Shown here one piece after another: positions 7,395 to 15,636 of a DNA stretch of 64,000 nucleotides. The position numbers and the translations under genes were made by a program. This DNA comes from Celeribacter indicus (GTDB lineage: Bacteria; Pseudomonadota; Alphaproteobacteria; Rhodobacterales; Rhodobacteraceae), in NCBI RefSeq assembly GCF_000819565.1, contig NZ_CP004393.1, positions 3,038,001 to 3,102,000 of the forward strand, written 5' to 3'. Under the pieces are notes generated by a model, which saw nothing but the letters and a program-made list of their open reading frames with translations, was not told the origin of the DNA and searched no databases. Every line of letters begins with the position of its first letter. Within the stretch, counting starts at the first letter, position 1.

Positions 7395-8085
7395 CCATAA
7401 TGCGAACCCGGTCCCGGCAAGGCAAGATCTTTGCGCGCAGCGCCTGCGGAAGGGGAAGCCCCGGCCAGGGGCGTCGCCCGCGAGCCCGGACAGGCGGTCC
7501 GCCGATGCGGGAGCGGGAAGTCGGGGAGCAGCCGGGGACGCCGGACGCACACGCGGCGTGGCTCCGCCCGCGAGAGAGCTTGTCCCGAGTGAGCTTTCCG
7601 GCGCGAGGCCCGCAGGTGGGACACTCCGGTCACTCTCTTGAGCCTTTGGAGATCCCCGCCTGCGGTCCCGCCCCGGACAGCGGCGGTCCCCTCGAGGGAC
7701 CCCGGTATGCCCCCGCAGGCGACAGGAGCCGTTCAAGGGTCTTCGCCTGCAATCCCATGAGCGCCGGACGCTCCGGCCCCGGACATCCTCGATCCTCCGG
7801 ACCGGACGCGCATCCCCCGTGGAACGGAGGGGCGAGAGCGTCAATCGCGCCACCCGGCATGGTCCCCGCCGGGTCCCCTCCGGGATTTCCCGCGCGAGCC
7901 CGCGGGCTGGGGAGCCAGGCCAGGGTCTTCGGGTGCAAACTCCATGAACGCCTTGTCGCCCCCGGCCTGAAAATCCCCGGAGGCGACTTCCACGGGATCC
8001 CCGCGCCGGGGGCATGTCCGGGACGGGTGGCCGTCTCGCGCATTCCGTCAGCGGCCGCGCGCGCCGCCGGCGGGGGGTGAACGGG
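7395..8085. other. Gene-free GC-rich stretch
   Basis: About 690 bases between the DnaA boxes and the terminator at 8088. All reading frames here are long only because of GC content; none has a convincing ribosome site or recognisable protein. The only structure I see is the imperfect repeat at 7736 and 7922. Confidence 0.5.
7736..7952. repeat. Imperfect direct repeat, two copies
   Basis: AGGGTCTTCGCCTGCAATCC (start of copy 1, 7736-7765) and AGGGTCTTCGGGTGCAAACT (start of copy 2, 7922-7952) align over about 30 bases, both ending in CCATGARCGCC, 186 bases apart. Read on the minus strand both would encode a KTL-x-x-L-x-SP-like pattern, so they may be remnants of a duplicated coding or intergenic element. 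Confidence 0.5.
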
Positions 8086-8087
8086 AA

Positions 8088-8120
8088 ACCCGCCGTGCCA
8101 CAGGCTGCGGTACGGCGGGT
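8088..8120 (-). terminator. Terminator of the small-protein/DksA-like operon
   Basis: Stem ACCCGCCGT (8088-8096) / ACGGCGGGT (8112-8120); on the minus strand it is followed by TTCCC only, so the U-tract is poor. It lies 65 bases past the stop of the gene at 8185. Confidence 0.5.
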
Positions 8121-8184
8121 CAGGGGGTGACGGGTCATGCCGGTGACATACAGCGCGCCCACGGGGCAGCCGGCGCGCGGCGGA

Positions 8185-8382
8185 TCACACGGGCATGTTG
8201 TCCCAGAGCTCCTCGGCGGCCTCGCCGTCGCTTGCGACGAGCGCCGGGCCGGTGTAATCGGCGTCCTCCTCGGCGAGCGACTTGCGCAGCCGCGACTTGA
8301 GTTCCGTCGCGGTCGCTTCATCCACGACGAGTTCATCGACGATCCGGTCGATTTCCATTTCGGTTTTCGGTCTTCTGGTCAT
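8185..8382 (-). CDS. Small acidic conserved hypothetical protein
   Basis: A 65-residue soluble protein starting MTRRPKTEMEIDRIVDELVV. It is charged and helical, with no signal peptide, Cys or membrane segment. The ATG at 8382 has an excellent ribosome site (GGAGGGA, 7 bases upstream), which is why the longer frame reaching 8562 is rejected. It is transcribed in the same direction as the DksA-like gene 86 bases upstream and may share its mRNA. I do not recognise a family. Confidence 0.72.
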   Translation of the reverse strand: MTRRPKTEMEIDRIVDELVVDEATATELKSRLRKSLAEEDADYTGPALVASDGEAAEELWDNMPV

Positions 8383-8468
8383 GCGACATCCCTCCATATC
8401 TGGCGCATTCTCTCCGTCGGTCCGCGCCCGGCATCCTCGTCCGCGAGGCGGCGAGGCCGGGCGGGCGC

Positions 8469-8795
8469 CTACCCGCGCGCGGCGGCGCATTCCTTGCAAA
8501 GCGGCGTGTAGGGCAGCACGTCGAGGCGCTTTTCGCTGATGCCCTCGCCGCAGACGGCGCAATAGCCGTACTCGCCGCTGTCGATCCGCCGGAGCGCGGC
8601 GGCGATCAGCTCCAGTTCCGCCTGTCCGGACGCGCCCATGACCTCGAGCACCTCGTCGGCCTCCCGCTCGGTGGCGAGCTCCGACCAGTCCTTCGACTGG
8701 TGCGCATCCAGCTCGGCGTCGATCTCCCTCAACCGCGCGGCGAGTTCCACCCGACGCGCGACAAGCTGGCTCCGGCGTTTTTCAAGATCCATCAT
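8469..8795 (-). CDS. DksA/TraR-family zinc-finger protein
   Basis: 108 residues. The C-terminus has the four-cysteine finger CAVCGEG...LCKEC (C-x2-C-x17-C-x2-C) of the DksA/TraR family; the N-terminal two thirds form the charged coiled-coil (KRRSQLVARRVELAARLREI...ELDAHQSKDWSEL). DksA-type proteins enter the RNA polymerase secondary channel and modulate promoters with ppGpp. It is shorter than E. coli DksA (151) and lacks a clear DxxDxA coiled-coil tip, so it is more like the short DksA paralogues. The first of two adjacent ATG codons (8795) lies 7 bases after a perfect AGGAGG; a GTG at 8825 is the alternative. Confidence 0.87.
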   Translation of the reverse strand: MMDLEKRRSQLVARRVELAARLREIDAELDAHQSKDWSELATEREADEVLEVMGASGQAELELIAAALRRIDSGEYGYCAVCGEGISEKRLDVLPYTPLCKECAAARG

Positions 8796-8902
8796 GGCCC
8801 GTCCTCCTTCGTCTTTCAGGGTCACCGCAAAACCCGTTTCGGTCTATGATTCAGATCAACCTTCGCGCGAGTGCGGCGTGAATCCGCCGATGGGCGACGC
8901 CT

Positions 8903-10027
8903 CTATCCGGGCGGCGGCGTCGGCACCCCGGCGGAAACCTTCCCCGGCGCCGGCTCTCCGGCTCCGCGAAGGGCGCCCTCCATCGCCGCCGCCATGCCGT
9001 CCGGGGAGACCGCCAGATCCCCCGACAGCAGCTCCTCCGGCGGCAGATCCGCCAGCGGCGGACGCGCTCCGCCCGCGCCGCGCCCGCCCGACAGGCCGGG
9101 AAGGGCGCCCGGCGCCGGAAGCTCGAAACCCGCCGCCGCCTCCTTCTGTCCGCGCGCGTCCTGCGGCGGCCCGTCGACAAGGCGCACCGCGCGCTTGCCC
9201 GACAGCTGTCCGAGCCGGGCGCGGGACAGGAACCGCCCATCCGCCCGCAGCTCGACCCGCGACAGCGCCTCCCGCGGCAGCGGCAGGAGCTCGCCCTCGG
9301 CAAGCGCCATCGCCTCGGACAGCGGCATCCGCAGGCGGTGCAGCACCGTGTCGATCCGCGCCTCCGCACGCATCACCGCGGCCTGGAAATCGCGGGTGAA
9401 ATCGCTCTGCATCCCCGGTGCCGGCGGCGGGACCGGAGGGGCGCAGGGAAAGACGAAGAGGATCTCCCCCTCCCGCACGCCGCGCCCGAGCGAGACCGTC
9501 ACCCGCCAGAGCCGATAGGCCACGTCGTCGAAGGCCATGGCGATCGAGCGGGGCTCGCGCAGTTGCGCGGCAAAGCGGAAGCCCGCGACATCCGGCGGGC
9601 TCGGAAGATGCTGCACCTCCCCCTCGAACCCCGCGAGCATCGCGTCGATCACACCGGAGCACATCACCGCGTCCGTGGCGGTCGGCGGGCGGTCCTCCGG
9701 CGCGAGGCGGAGCACCTTGCCCGTCGTCTGCTGCTCCACCACCGCGGCGACGGCGTTCCGGTCGAGCACGCAGAGCCCGCAGGCGTTCCGTGGCCCCTCG
9801 AGCAGGGCGAGGAGTGCGAAATCGGGGATCGTGCCCGGCAGGCGCGAGAGCGCGGTCTTCTCCTCCAGAACCTGCGTCACCTGGAGCACGAGGCCGAGCA
9901 CCTCCTCCGCGGCCTTCGCGCAGGCCAGGCGCAGCGCCTTCGCCGGCGACATCGGCTCCACCTCCGGCGGGGGGCGTCCGACCCCGGCCTTGCGGCGGAT
10001 GGCGGAGATGAGTTCGGCGTCGGACAT
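8903..10027 (-). CDS. FliM/FliN C-terminal (SpoA) domain protein, orphan
   Basis: 374 residues. The part around residues 245-285 (GELLPLPREALSRVELRADG) matches the SpoA fold shared by the flagellar switch proteins FliM and FliN and type III secretion C-ring proteins. The middle region resembles the FliM CheC-like domain only loosely, and the N-terminus (MSDAELISAIRRKAG) lacks the CheY-binding motif of classical FliM. The C-terminal 90 residues are Gly/Pro/Ala-rich and look disordered. GAGG lies 9 bases before the start. No other flagellar gene is in the window, so it may modify the motor or a non-flagellar complex. Confidence 0.75.
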   Translation of the reverse strand: MSDAELISAIRRKAGVGRPPPEVEPMSPAKALRLACAKAAEEVLGLVLQVTQVLEEKTALSRLPGTIPDFALLALLEGPRNACGLCVLDRNAVAAVVEQQTTGKVLRLAPEDRPPTATDAVMCSGVIDAMLAGFEGEVQHLPSPPDVAGFRFAAQLREPRSIAMAFDDVAYRLWRVTVSLGRGVREGEILFVFPCAPPVPPPAPGMQSDFTRDFQAAVMRAEARIDTVLHRLRMPLSEAMALAEGELLPLPREALSRVELRADGRFLSRARLGQLSGKRAVRLVDGPPQDARGQKEAAAGFELPAPGALPGLSGGRGAGGARPPLADLPPEELLSGDLAVSPDGMAAAMEGALRGAGEPAPGKVSAGVPTPPPG

Positions 10028-10108
10028 CGGGACCTCGAAAACTGCGGCAGGCGTTGCCCCCTTCTTATGACGCAAACAGGTAAAGAAAGGGTTGCCTGCC
10101 CGCGCGGC

Positions 10109-12835
10109 TCAGGCCCGCGCGCGGCGTCCGGCGCCCTCCGCCCGCGCACGACGCCGCGGCAGGTCGAGGCGGAAAGCCGCGCCGCCCTGCCCCGGCAGGT
10201 AGGAGATCGACCCGCCGAGATTGGCCATGATCTCCCGGCAGATCGCGAGCCCGAGCCCGGCGCCGCCCGCCTTGGCGTGATCGGTGAGGCGGGAGAACTT
10301 CTCGAAGATCACCGCCTGCTTGTCCTTCGGAATGCCCGAACCGTTGTCGACGAGGTCGATCTGAACCCGGTCCTCGCCCAGCCGGCGCGCGACGATCCGC
10401 AGTTCCGGGCGCGGCGCGTCGCAATACTTGCGGGCATTCGCGATGAGGTTGATGAAGACCTGCGCCAGCCGGTCGGGGTCCGTCTCGATCCCGACATGTT
10501 CGGAGATCTCGTGGCGCCGGATCGCGAGCGGCGGGCCGTCGCGCCCCTCCCGCGTCGCATGCACCGCCCGCTCGATCACGTCATGCAGGTTGGTGCGCGT
10601 CCAGTTGAGGCTGACCGAGCCGCTTTCCAGGACGGACAGGTCGAGCAGGTCGTCGAGCAGTCGGGTCAGCCGCTGCGCCTCGTCATGGATGATGCCGGAG
10701 AACCGCGCGAGATCCTCCGCCCCGAGATCGCCCTCGCGCGCGCCGTCCCGCAGGATCTCGGAGAAGGCGCGGATCGAGGTCATCGGCGTGCGCAGCTCGT
10801 GGCTGATCTGGCTGAGGAAGGCGTCCTTCTGGATCGAGAGCTGGGTGAGCTTCTCGTTGGCCTCGCGCAGCTGCCGCGCGGTCCGGCTCAGCTCCTCGGA
10901 CTTCTGTTCGAGCTGGTTGGAGTATTCCATGATCTGCGCGGTCTCGTCGGCTACCGCCATCAGGTCCTCGACGGAGACGAGCACGCCGCCGGCGATCTGC
11001 CCGAGCATCGCATGCGCCGTCGCCGCCCCGACCGAGCCCGCGAGTTCACGTTCGAGCCGCTCGATGAATTCGGGCGTCGCATCGGGCAGGTAGCCGCCCT
11101 TCCCCTGCGCCTCCGCCTCCGCCTGGAACAGGTCCTGCGCCTCCACGGGACCGAGGATGCGCTGCGCCATCACCAGCAGGTCCTCCGCCTCCGCGAAGCC
11201 GTGCGACCAGCCGCGCGTCGACCCGGAATGTTCGAAGACATTCACGAACTGCGCCCCCTGCAACCGTTCCAGCGGACGCGGAAAGGACAGGAGCGACCCG
11301 AGCAGGAAGGCGCCCGTGTTGATCGCGAGCGACCAGGAGACCGCATGCACCACCGGATCGACCCCGTCCACGCCGAACAGCGCCTGCGGCCGGAGCAGCG
11401 CAAGGCCGAAGGGGCCGTCGGCGAGCAGCGCCCCGGTGAATCCCGCCGCCGCCCCGAAGGAGGGCAGGAACATCGTGTAGGTCCAGACGAGGAAGCCGAG
11501 CACCACGCCGAAGATCGCCCCCAGCCGCGTCGCCCCGCGCCAGAAGATGCCGCCGATCATCGCCGGAAGCACCTGCGCCACCCCGGTGAAGGAGATCATG
11601 CCGATGGAGGCGAGCGCCTCCGAGCCGCCGGAGAAGTGGAAATAGAGATAGCCGAGCGCCAGCATGCCGAAGATCGACAGCCGCCGCGCGGTCAGCACCA
11701 CGCGCCGCACGTCGCCCGGCACCGTCGGCCCGCCCTTGCGCGAGGACAGCCAGATCGGCATGACGATGTGGTTCGACACCATGGTCGACAGGGCGATCGC
11801 CGCGACGATGACCATGGAGGTCGAGGAGGAGAAGCCGCCCAGGAAGGAGAGCGTCGCGAGCTCGCGGTGGTCGAATTGCAGCGGCAGCGTGAGCACGAAC
11901 ATGTCGGGGTTGGAGCCGTCGGGCAGCACCTCGAGGCCGATCACCGCGATCGGGATCACGAAAAGCGACATGCCGAGGAGGTAGAGCGGAAAGGCCCAGC
12001 CCGCGGTGAACAGGTGGCTTTCGTCGGAATTCTCCACCACGATCACCTGGAACATCCGCGGCAGCGTCAGCAGCGCCGCGCCCGAGAGCATGGTGAGCGC
12101 GACCCAGCGCGTCCCGTCGATCGGGCGCTGCGACACCGGCGAGGCGTCGATCCGCGCGAGCAGGTCGCCGAAGCCGTCGGTCAGGTCGAAGATCACGAAG
12201 AGGCCGATCGCCACCAGGGCCACGAATTTCACCACCGCCTCGAGCGCGATGGCGGTGACGACGCCGTGATGGCGTTCGTTCGCATCGAGGTTGCGCGTGC
12301 CGAACAGCGCGGTGAAGAGCGCGAGCCCCGCCGCGACCCAGAGCGCGGTCTTGTCGAGGTCGGGAAAGACCGCCCCCGAGGGATCGTTGAGCCCGAAGAC
12401 GGCAAAGGACAGGGCGACGGACTGGAGCTGGAGCGCGATATAGGGCGTCGTGCCGATCACCGCGAGCAGCGTCACCAGCACGCCGAGCGTGGTGGACTTT
12501 CCATAGCGCGAGGAAATGAGGTCGGCGACCGAGGTGATGCGCTGCGTCCGGCCGATCCGCACGAGCTTGCGCAGGATCCACCACCAGCCGATCATCACGA
12601 GCGTGGGGCCGAGGTAGATCGTCGCGAATTCGAGCCCGGAGCGCACCGCATAGCCGACCGCGCCGTAGAAGGTCCAGGCCGTGCAGTAGATCGACAGCGA
12701 CAGCGTGTAGACCAGCGGCGAGCGCAGCCAGCCGAGCCGCCCCGCCTCTGCCCGCTTCTCCGCCCAGAAGGCGACGACGAAGAGCAGGGTCGCATAGCCG
12801 AGGCAGGACAGGACGAGCAGGTTGAAACCGATCAT
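10109..12835 (-). CDS. SLC5/sodium-solute-symporter sensor histidine kinase (CbrA/CrbS type)
   Basis: 908 residues in one chain: an N-terminal symporter-like domain of about 13 membrane segments (residues 1-500, including ADLISSRYG and GGFSSSTSMVIVAAIALSTM), a linker coiled coil, then HisKA with phospho-accepting His in SHELRTPMTSIR near 680 and a HATPase domain with the N box INLIANARKY near 798 and GAGLGLAICREI near 863. This architecture defines CbrA of pseudomonads and CrbS of vibrios; CrbS-CrbR controls acs. It overlaps the preceding small membrane gene by ATGA and belongs to a three-gene operon with the receiver protein. A link to acetate or another short-chain acid is inferred from acs and a ScfR-type regulator 3-5 kb away. 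Confidence 0.88.
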   Translation of the reverse strand: MIGFNLLVLSCLGYATLLFVVAFWAEKRAEAGRLGWLRSPLVYTLSLSIYCTAWTFYGAVGYAVRSGLEFATIYLGPTLVMIGWWWILRKLVRIGRTQRITSVADLISSRYGKSTTLGVLVTLLAVIGTTPYIALQLQSVALSFAVFGLNDPSGAVFPDLDKTALWVAAGLALFTALFGTRNLDANERHHGVVTAIALEAVVKFVALVAIGLFVIFDLTDGFGDLLARIDASPVSQRPIDGTRWVALTMLSGAALLTLPRMFQVIVVENSDESHLFTAGWAFPLYLLGMSLFVIPIAVIGLEVLPDGSNPDMFVLTLPLQFDHRELATLSFLGGFSSSTSMVIVAAIALSTMVSNHIVMPIWLSSRKGGPTVPGDVRRVVLTARRLSIFGMLALGYLYFHFSGGSEALASIGMISFTGVAQVLPAMIGGIFWRGATRLGAIFGVVLGFLVWTYTMFLPSFGAAAGFTGALLADGPFGLALLRPQALFGVDGVDPVVHAVSWSLAINTGAFLLGSLLSFPRPLERLQGAQFVNVFEHSGSTRGWSHGFAEAEDLLVMAQRILGPVEAQDLFQAEAEAQGKGGYLPDATPEFIERLERELAGSVGAATAHAMLGQIAGGVLVSVEDLMAVADETAQIMEYSNQLEQKSEELSRTARQLREANEKLTQLSIQKDAFLSQISHELRTPMTSIRAFSEILRDGAREGDLGAEDLARFSGIIHDEAQRLTRLLDDLLDLSVLESGSVSLNWTRTNLHDVIERAVHATREGRDGPPLAIRRHEISEHVGIETDPDRLAQVFINLIANARKYCDAPRPELRIVARRLGEDRVQIDLVDNGSGIPKDKQAVIFEKFSRLTDHAKAGGAGLGLAICREIMANLGGSISYLPGQGGAAFRLDLPRRRARAEGAGRRARA

Positions 12836-13146
12836 CCCCGCCGCTCCGACGGCCCGCGCGCCCCGTCCTCGGGGCCGGGCGACGGCTCCTCGGCATGGCC
12901 CTCGCCGCGGGTGAGCCGCGCCGCGATCAGCGCCGCCGCGACGATGCCGAGCGCCCAGACCGCGAAGACGTGCAACACGCTGCGCACCCCGGCGCCGAGC
13001 GGCTGGTCCGTGCCCTCCCCGCCCCACAAAAGCGGCAGCAGCCACAGGCCGAACATGACGAAGGGCAGGAGCCGGTGCGCGTCGATCAGCCGCCGCCGCC
13101 GATAGGAGGCACGGGCGAGATAGAGCGGCGAGCGCCGCTCAGCCAT
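12832..13146 (-). CDS. Small two-helix membrane protein of the sensor-kinase operon
   Basis: 104 residues with two hydrophobic segments (LLPFVMFGLWLLPLLWGG and LHVFAVWALGIVAAALIAARL) and a basic N-terminus (YRRRRLIDAHR). Layout and operon position resemble the small subunits (DUF485/DUF4212-like) that accompany sodium-solute symporters. Its start overlaps the receiver gene by 8 bases and its stop overlaps the kinase start by 4 bases, so the three are translationally coupled. A role as accessory subunit to the symporter domain is inferred. Confidence 0.75.
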   Translation of the reverse strand: MAERRSPLYLARASYRRRRLIDAHRLLPFVMFGLWLLPLLWGGEGTDQPLGAGVRSVLHVFAVWALGIVAAALIAARLTRGEGHAEEPSPGPEDGARGPSERRG

Positions 13147-13513
13147 CGCCGCCCGCGAGGCCGCGCACCGCCTCGAGCATCTCGGCATTGGAGAAGGGCT
13201 TGGTCATGAAGGCCGACACGCCCGCCGCCTCGGCCATCTCCCGGTCCTTCTTCTGGCCGCGCGCGGTCAGCATCATCACCGGCAGCCCGGCATGTTCCTC
13301 CATCGCACGCAATTCGCGCAGGATGTCGAAGCCGGACCTGTTGGGCAGCATCACGTCGAGGATGATCACATCGGGTTTCTTGCGTCCGACCGCCTCCACC
13401 GCCGAGGCGCCGTCCGAATGCGTCTCCACCACCCAGCCGTCGCGCGACAGGATGAAGCGGATCGCTTCGATGATGTTCGGCTCGTCCTCGATCAGCAGCA
13501 CGCGCTTGCCCAT
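13139..13513 (-). CDS. Stand-alone response-regulator receiver protein
   Basis: 124 residues consisting only of a receiver domain: acidic pair in LLIEDEPN, phospho-acceptor Asp in DVIILDVMLP near residue 52, Thr in MMLTARG near 82 and Lys in FMTKPFS near 104. There is no DNA-binding or enzymatic domain, unlike CrbR/CbrB partners of related kinases. It is the first gene of the operon with the small membrane protein and SLC5-type kinase, so it is probably that kinase's phosphorylation partner, acting as a relay or protein-interaction switch. Confidence 0.88.
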   Translation of the reverse strand: MGKRVLLIEDEPNIIEAIRFILSRDGWVVETHSDGASAVEAVGRKKPDVIILDVMLPNRSGFDILRELRAMEEHAGLPVMMLTARGQKKDREMAEAAGVSAFMTKPFSNAEMLEAVRGLAGGDG

Positions 13514-13544
13514 GCCTGTGATCCCCTTCTCCCCTGATCCCTCG

Positions 13545-13573
13545 CTTATGACGATTTGTTGACATTCTGTCAA
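13545..13573 (-). promoter_or_regulatory. Promoter of the receiver/kinase operon with 15-bp palindrome
   Basis: On the minus strand TTGACA (13573-13568) is followed after 17 bases by CATAAG (13550-13545), about 32 bases before the ATG. The -35 is part of the perfect palindrome TTGACATTCTGTCAA (13559-13573), an arrangement suited to repression. Confidence 0.55.
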
Positions 13574-14047
13574 AAAAATTGACGGGGAAACGCCGGCCCC
13601 GGCCCGCGCGCGCGCCCCCGTTCGGGGTGCGCGCACGAGTGTTTTCCACGGCAGGCCGGTTTGCCGCCGCCCGCGATGCGGATGGCACGGATCTCCCCGG
13701 CGCGGCGGATCGCAGAAGGGCCGACAGACCCCGGCGCCGCCGCCTGTCTTCGGAATGCGGCAGGGACGCCAGACCCTGAGCCGCCGCCCCGTGCGCGCGT
13801 CGAAAGGGCCTTCGTGAGGGGCGACATCGCCCCGGCCGCGCGGCATCGCCGGATGAGCGGTGCAGGCGGGCGGATCCGTGGCCCCATGCGTCGCATGCGG
13901 AGGCCGGCGCGGGCATTTTGCACCTCCCGCGCCTCGGCTCTCCGGCTCTCGGCAGGACAGATGACCCGACCCCGGCCGTGGACAGGACGTATGAGCAGGG
14001 CCCGATAGCCCCGTCCCCTTCGCCTGACGGCCCGGCGGGAACCGGAG
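13574..14047. other. Intergenic stretch without recognisable gene
   Basis: About 470 bases between the receiver-operon promoter and the end of the cyclopropane synthase gene. It is GC-rich, begins with a short T/A run beside the palindrome, and shows no ribosome site linked to a credible frame and no clear terminator. Confidence 0.45.
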
Positions 14048-15439
14048 CTAGCCGTGCCGCTCGAGCTCCACCGGTTCCGGCGCGGCCGGGATCCGTCCGG
14101 CGGCCGGCGTCTCCGCCCCTGCCTCCGTCCCCGACTGCACCGCCACCGGCGGCTGTCGGCGGCCGCCCTCCCCGGTCCAGTCCTCCGGCCAGGCCGGCCC
14201 CGGAATGCCGCGCTCCGTCTCCGCGCGGGCGAGCTGCGCCTCGGCCTCCGCGATATAGTCGCGCGTCACCGGCACCGCGTCGTTGCGGTGCGCGATCTGG
14301 AGCTGGAACACCACCATCATGCCCTCCCGGAACGACGCCTCGCTGCCCGCGAGGTAGAATTCCCACATCCGGCAGAAGGCCTCGTCATAGAGCGCCTTCG
14401 CCTCCTCGCGCCGCTCCATGAAGCTCTCGCGCCAGGCCTTCAGCGTCTCCGCGTAATGCAGGCGCAGGATCTCCACATCGGTCACGATGAGCCCCGATTT
14501 CTCCACCGAGGCCATGAGCTCCGACAGCGCCGGGATATAGCCGCCGGGGAAGATATACTTGCGCACGAAGGGGTTGGTCGCCCCCGGCGGCTCCGTCCGC
14601 CCGATCGTGTGCAGCAGCATCGTGCCCTCCGGGCGCAGCATCTCCGCGCTCTTCCGGAAGAAGCGGTCGTAATGGTTGATGCCCACATGCTCGAACATCC
14701 CGACGGAAACGATCCGGTCATAGCTTCGGGTGATCGCGCGATAATCCTCGATGCGGAAATCCACCCGGTCGGACAGCCCCTCGCGCTCGACGCGCCGCGC
14801 GGCCACCGCGAGCTGTTCGTCCGACAGCGTCACCCCCTCCACGCGCGCGCCCGCCACCTTCGCGAGATAGAGCCCCATGCCGCCCCAGCCGCAGCCGATG
14901 TCGAGCACGTCCATCCCCTCCCCGAGCCGCAGCTTCGCCGCGATGTGACGCTTCTTCAGCAATTGCGCCTCCGCGAGCGGCGTCTCCGGCGTCGGGAAAT
15001 AGGCGCAGGAATATTGCATGTCGGGATCGAGGAACATGCGGTAGAGATCCGCCGACAGATCGTAATGGCGCTGCACGTTGCCGCGCGACTTCAGCGGCGT
15101 GTTGAGCTGATGCAGCCGGCGCGCGGAAATGCGCATCTTCTCGAAGAGCTTCATCCAGACGGCGGGCATCGGATTGCGCCCGGTGTTGGTGTAGACGAGC
15201 ATGATCACGTCGTAGATCGACCCCTCGACCATGTCGATCTCGCCCTCCATGTAGCATTCCCCGAGCTTGAGCGCCGGATCGGTCACGGTGGCCCGCTCCG
15301 CCGCCGGGGAATTGAAGCGCACGACGAGCGGCTGCCCGGTCCCGTCGCCGAGTTCGACCCTGTCGCCCGCACTGCCGATCACCGTCAGCTGTCCCGTCCT
15401 TATGATCTTTTCGAGAAAGGATCGCAGAAATGTATTCAT
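14048..15439 (-). CDS. Cyclopropane-fatty-acyl-phospholipid synthase family methyltransferase
   Basis: 463 residues. Enzymes of this family transfer a methylene from SAM to unsaturated acyl chains of membrane phospholipids. Seen: the lipid-binding N-terminal part, HYDLSADLYRMFLDPDMQYSCAYF, SAM motif VLDIGCGWGGMGLYLA near residue 185, and MFEHVGINHYDRFF around the active site. A 55-residue Pro/Glu/Ala-rich tail after VTRDYIAEAEAQLARAE is extra to the family. The ATG at 15439 follows GAGGG; the frame extends upstream to 15487 without a better site. Related alphaproteobacterial proteins are used under stress and late growth; the substrate here is inferred. Confidence 0.87.
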   Translation of the reverse strand: MNTFLRSFLEKIIRTGQLTVIGSAGDRVELGDGTGQPLVVRFNSPAAERATVTDPALKLGECYMEGEIDMVEGSIYDVIMLVYTNTGRNPMPAVWMKLFEKMRISARRLHQLNTPLKSRGNVQRHYDLSADLYRMFLDPDMQYSCAYFPTPETPLAEAQLLKKRHIAAKLRLGEGMDVLDIGCGWGGMGLYLAKVAGARVEGVTLSDEQLAVAARRVEREGLSDRVDFRIEDYRAITRSYDRIVSVGMFEHVGINHYDRFFRKSAEMLRPEGTMLLHTIGRTEPPGATNPFVRKYIFPGGYIPALSELMASVEKSGLIVTDVEILRLHYAETLKAWRESFMERREEAKALYDEAFCRMWEFYLAGSEASFREGMMVVFQLQIAHRNDAVPVTRDYIAEAEAQLARAETERGIPGPAWPEDWTGEGGRRQPPVAVQSGTEAGAETPAAGRIPAAPEPVELERHG

Positions 15440-15636
15440 AGTGCCCTCACTGGTCTTATCCGCCGGGCACGAACCCTCCGTCCGCACCCTGTCGCGTCGA
15501 AAGGAAACCCGGCCCCTCGACCGGATTTCAGTGAAAACCTATTCCGGCGCAAAAAAAAGTCCCGAAATCGACCCTAAAAAACGCTCAGATTTTTCCGTTT
15601 GATGATCATTTACGCACGATCAGCCCCCCATCGGGG

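Noticed and set aside
5057..8080. A 1007-codon open frame on + opposite the FadJ-like gene
   Set aside because: Shadow of the minus-strand gene; Arg/Pro-rich, no motif, and it begins in the FNR-box region with no ribosome site.
9338..13105. A 1255-codon open frame on + across the FliM-like and sensor-kinase genes
   Set aside because: Spans several real minus-strand genes with conserved domains; composition is that of an antisense shadow.
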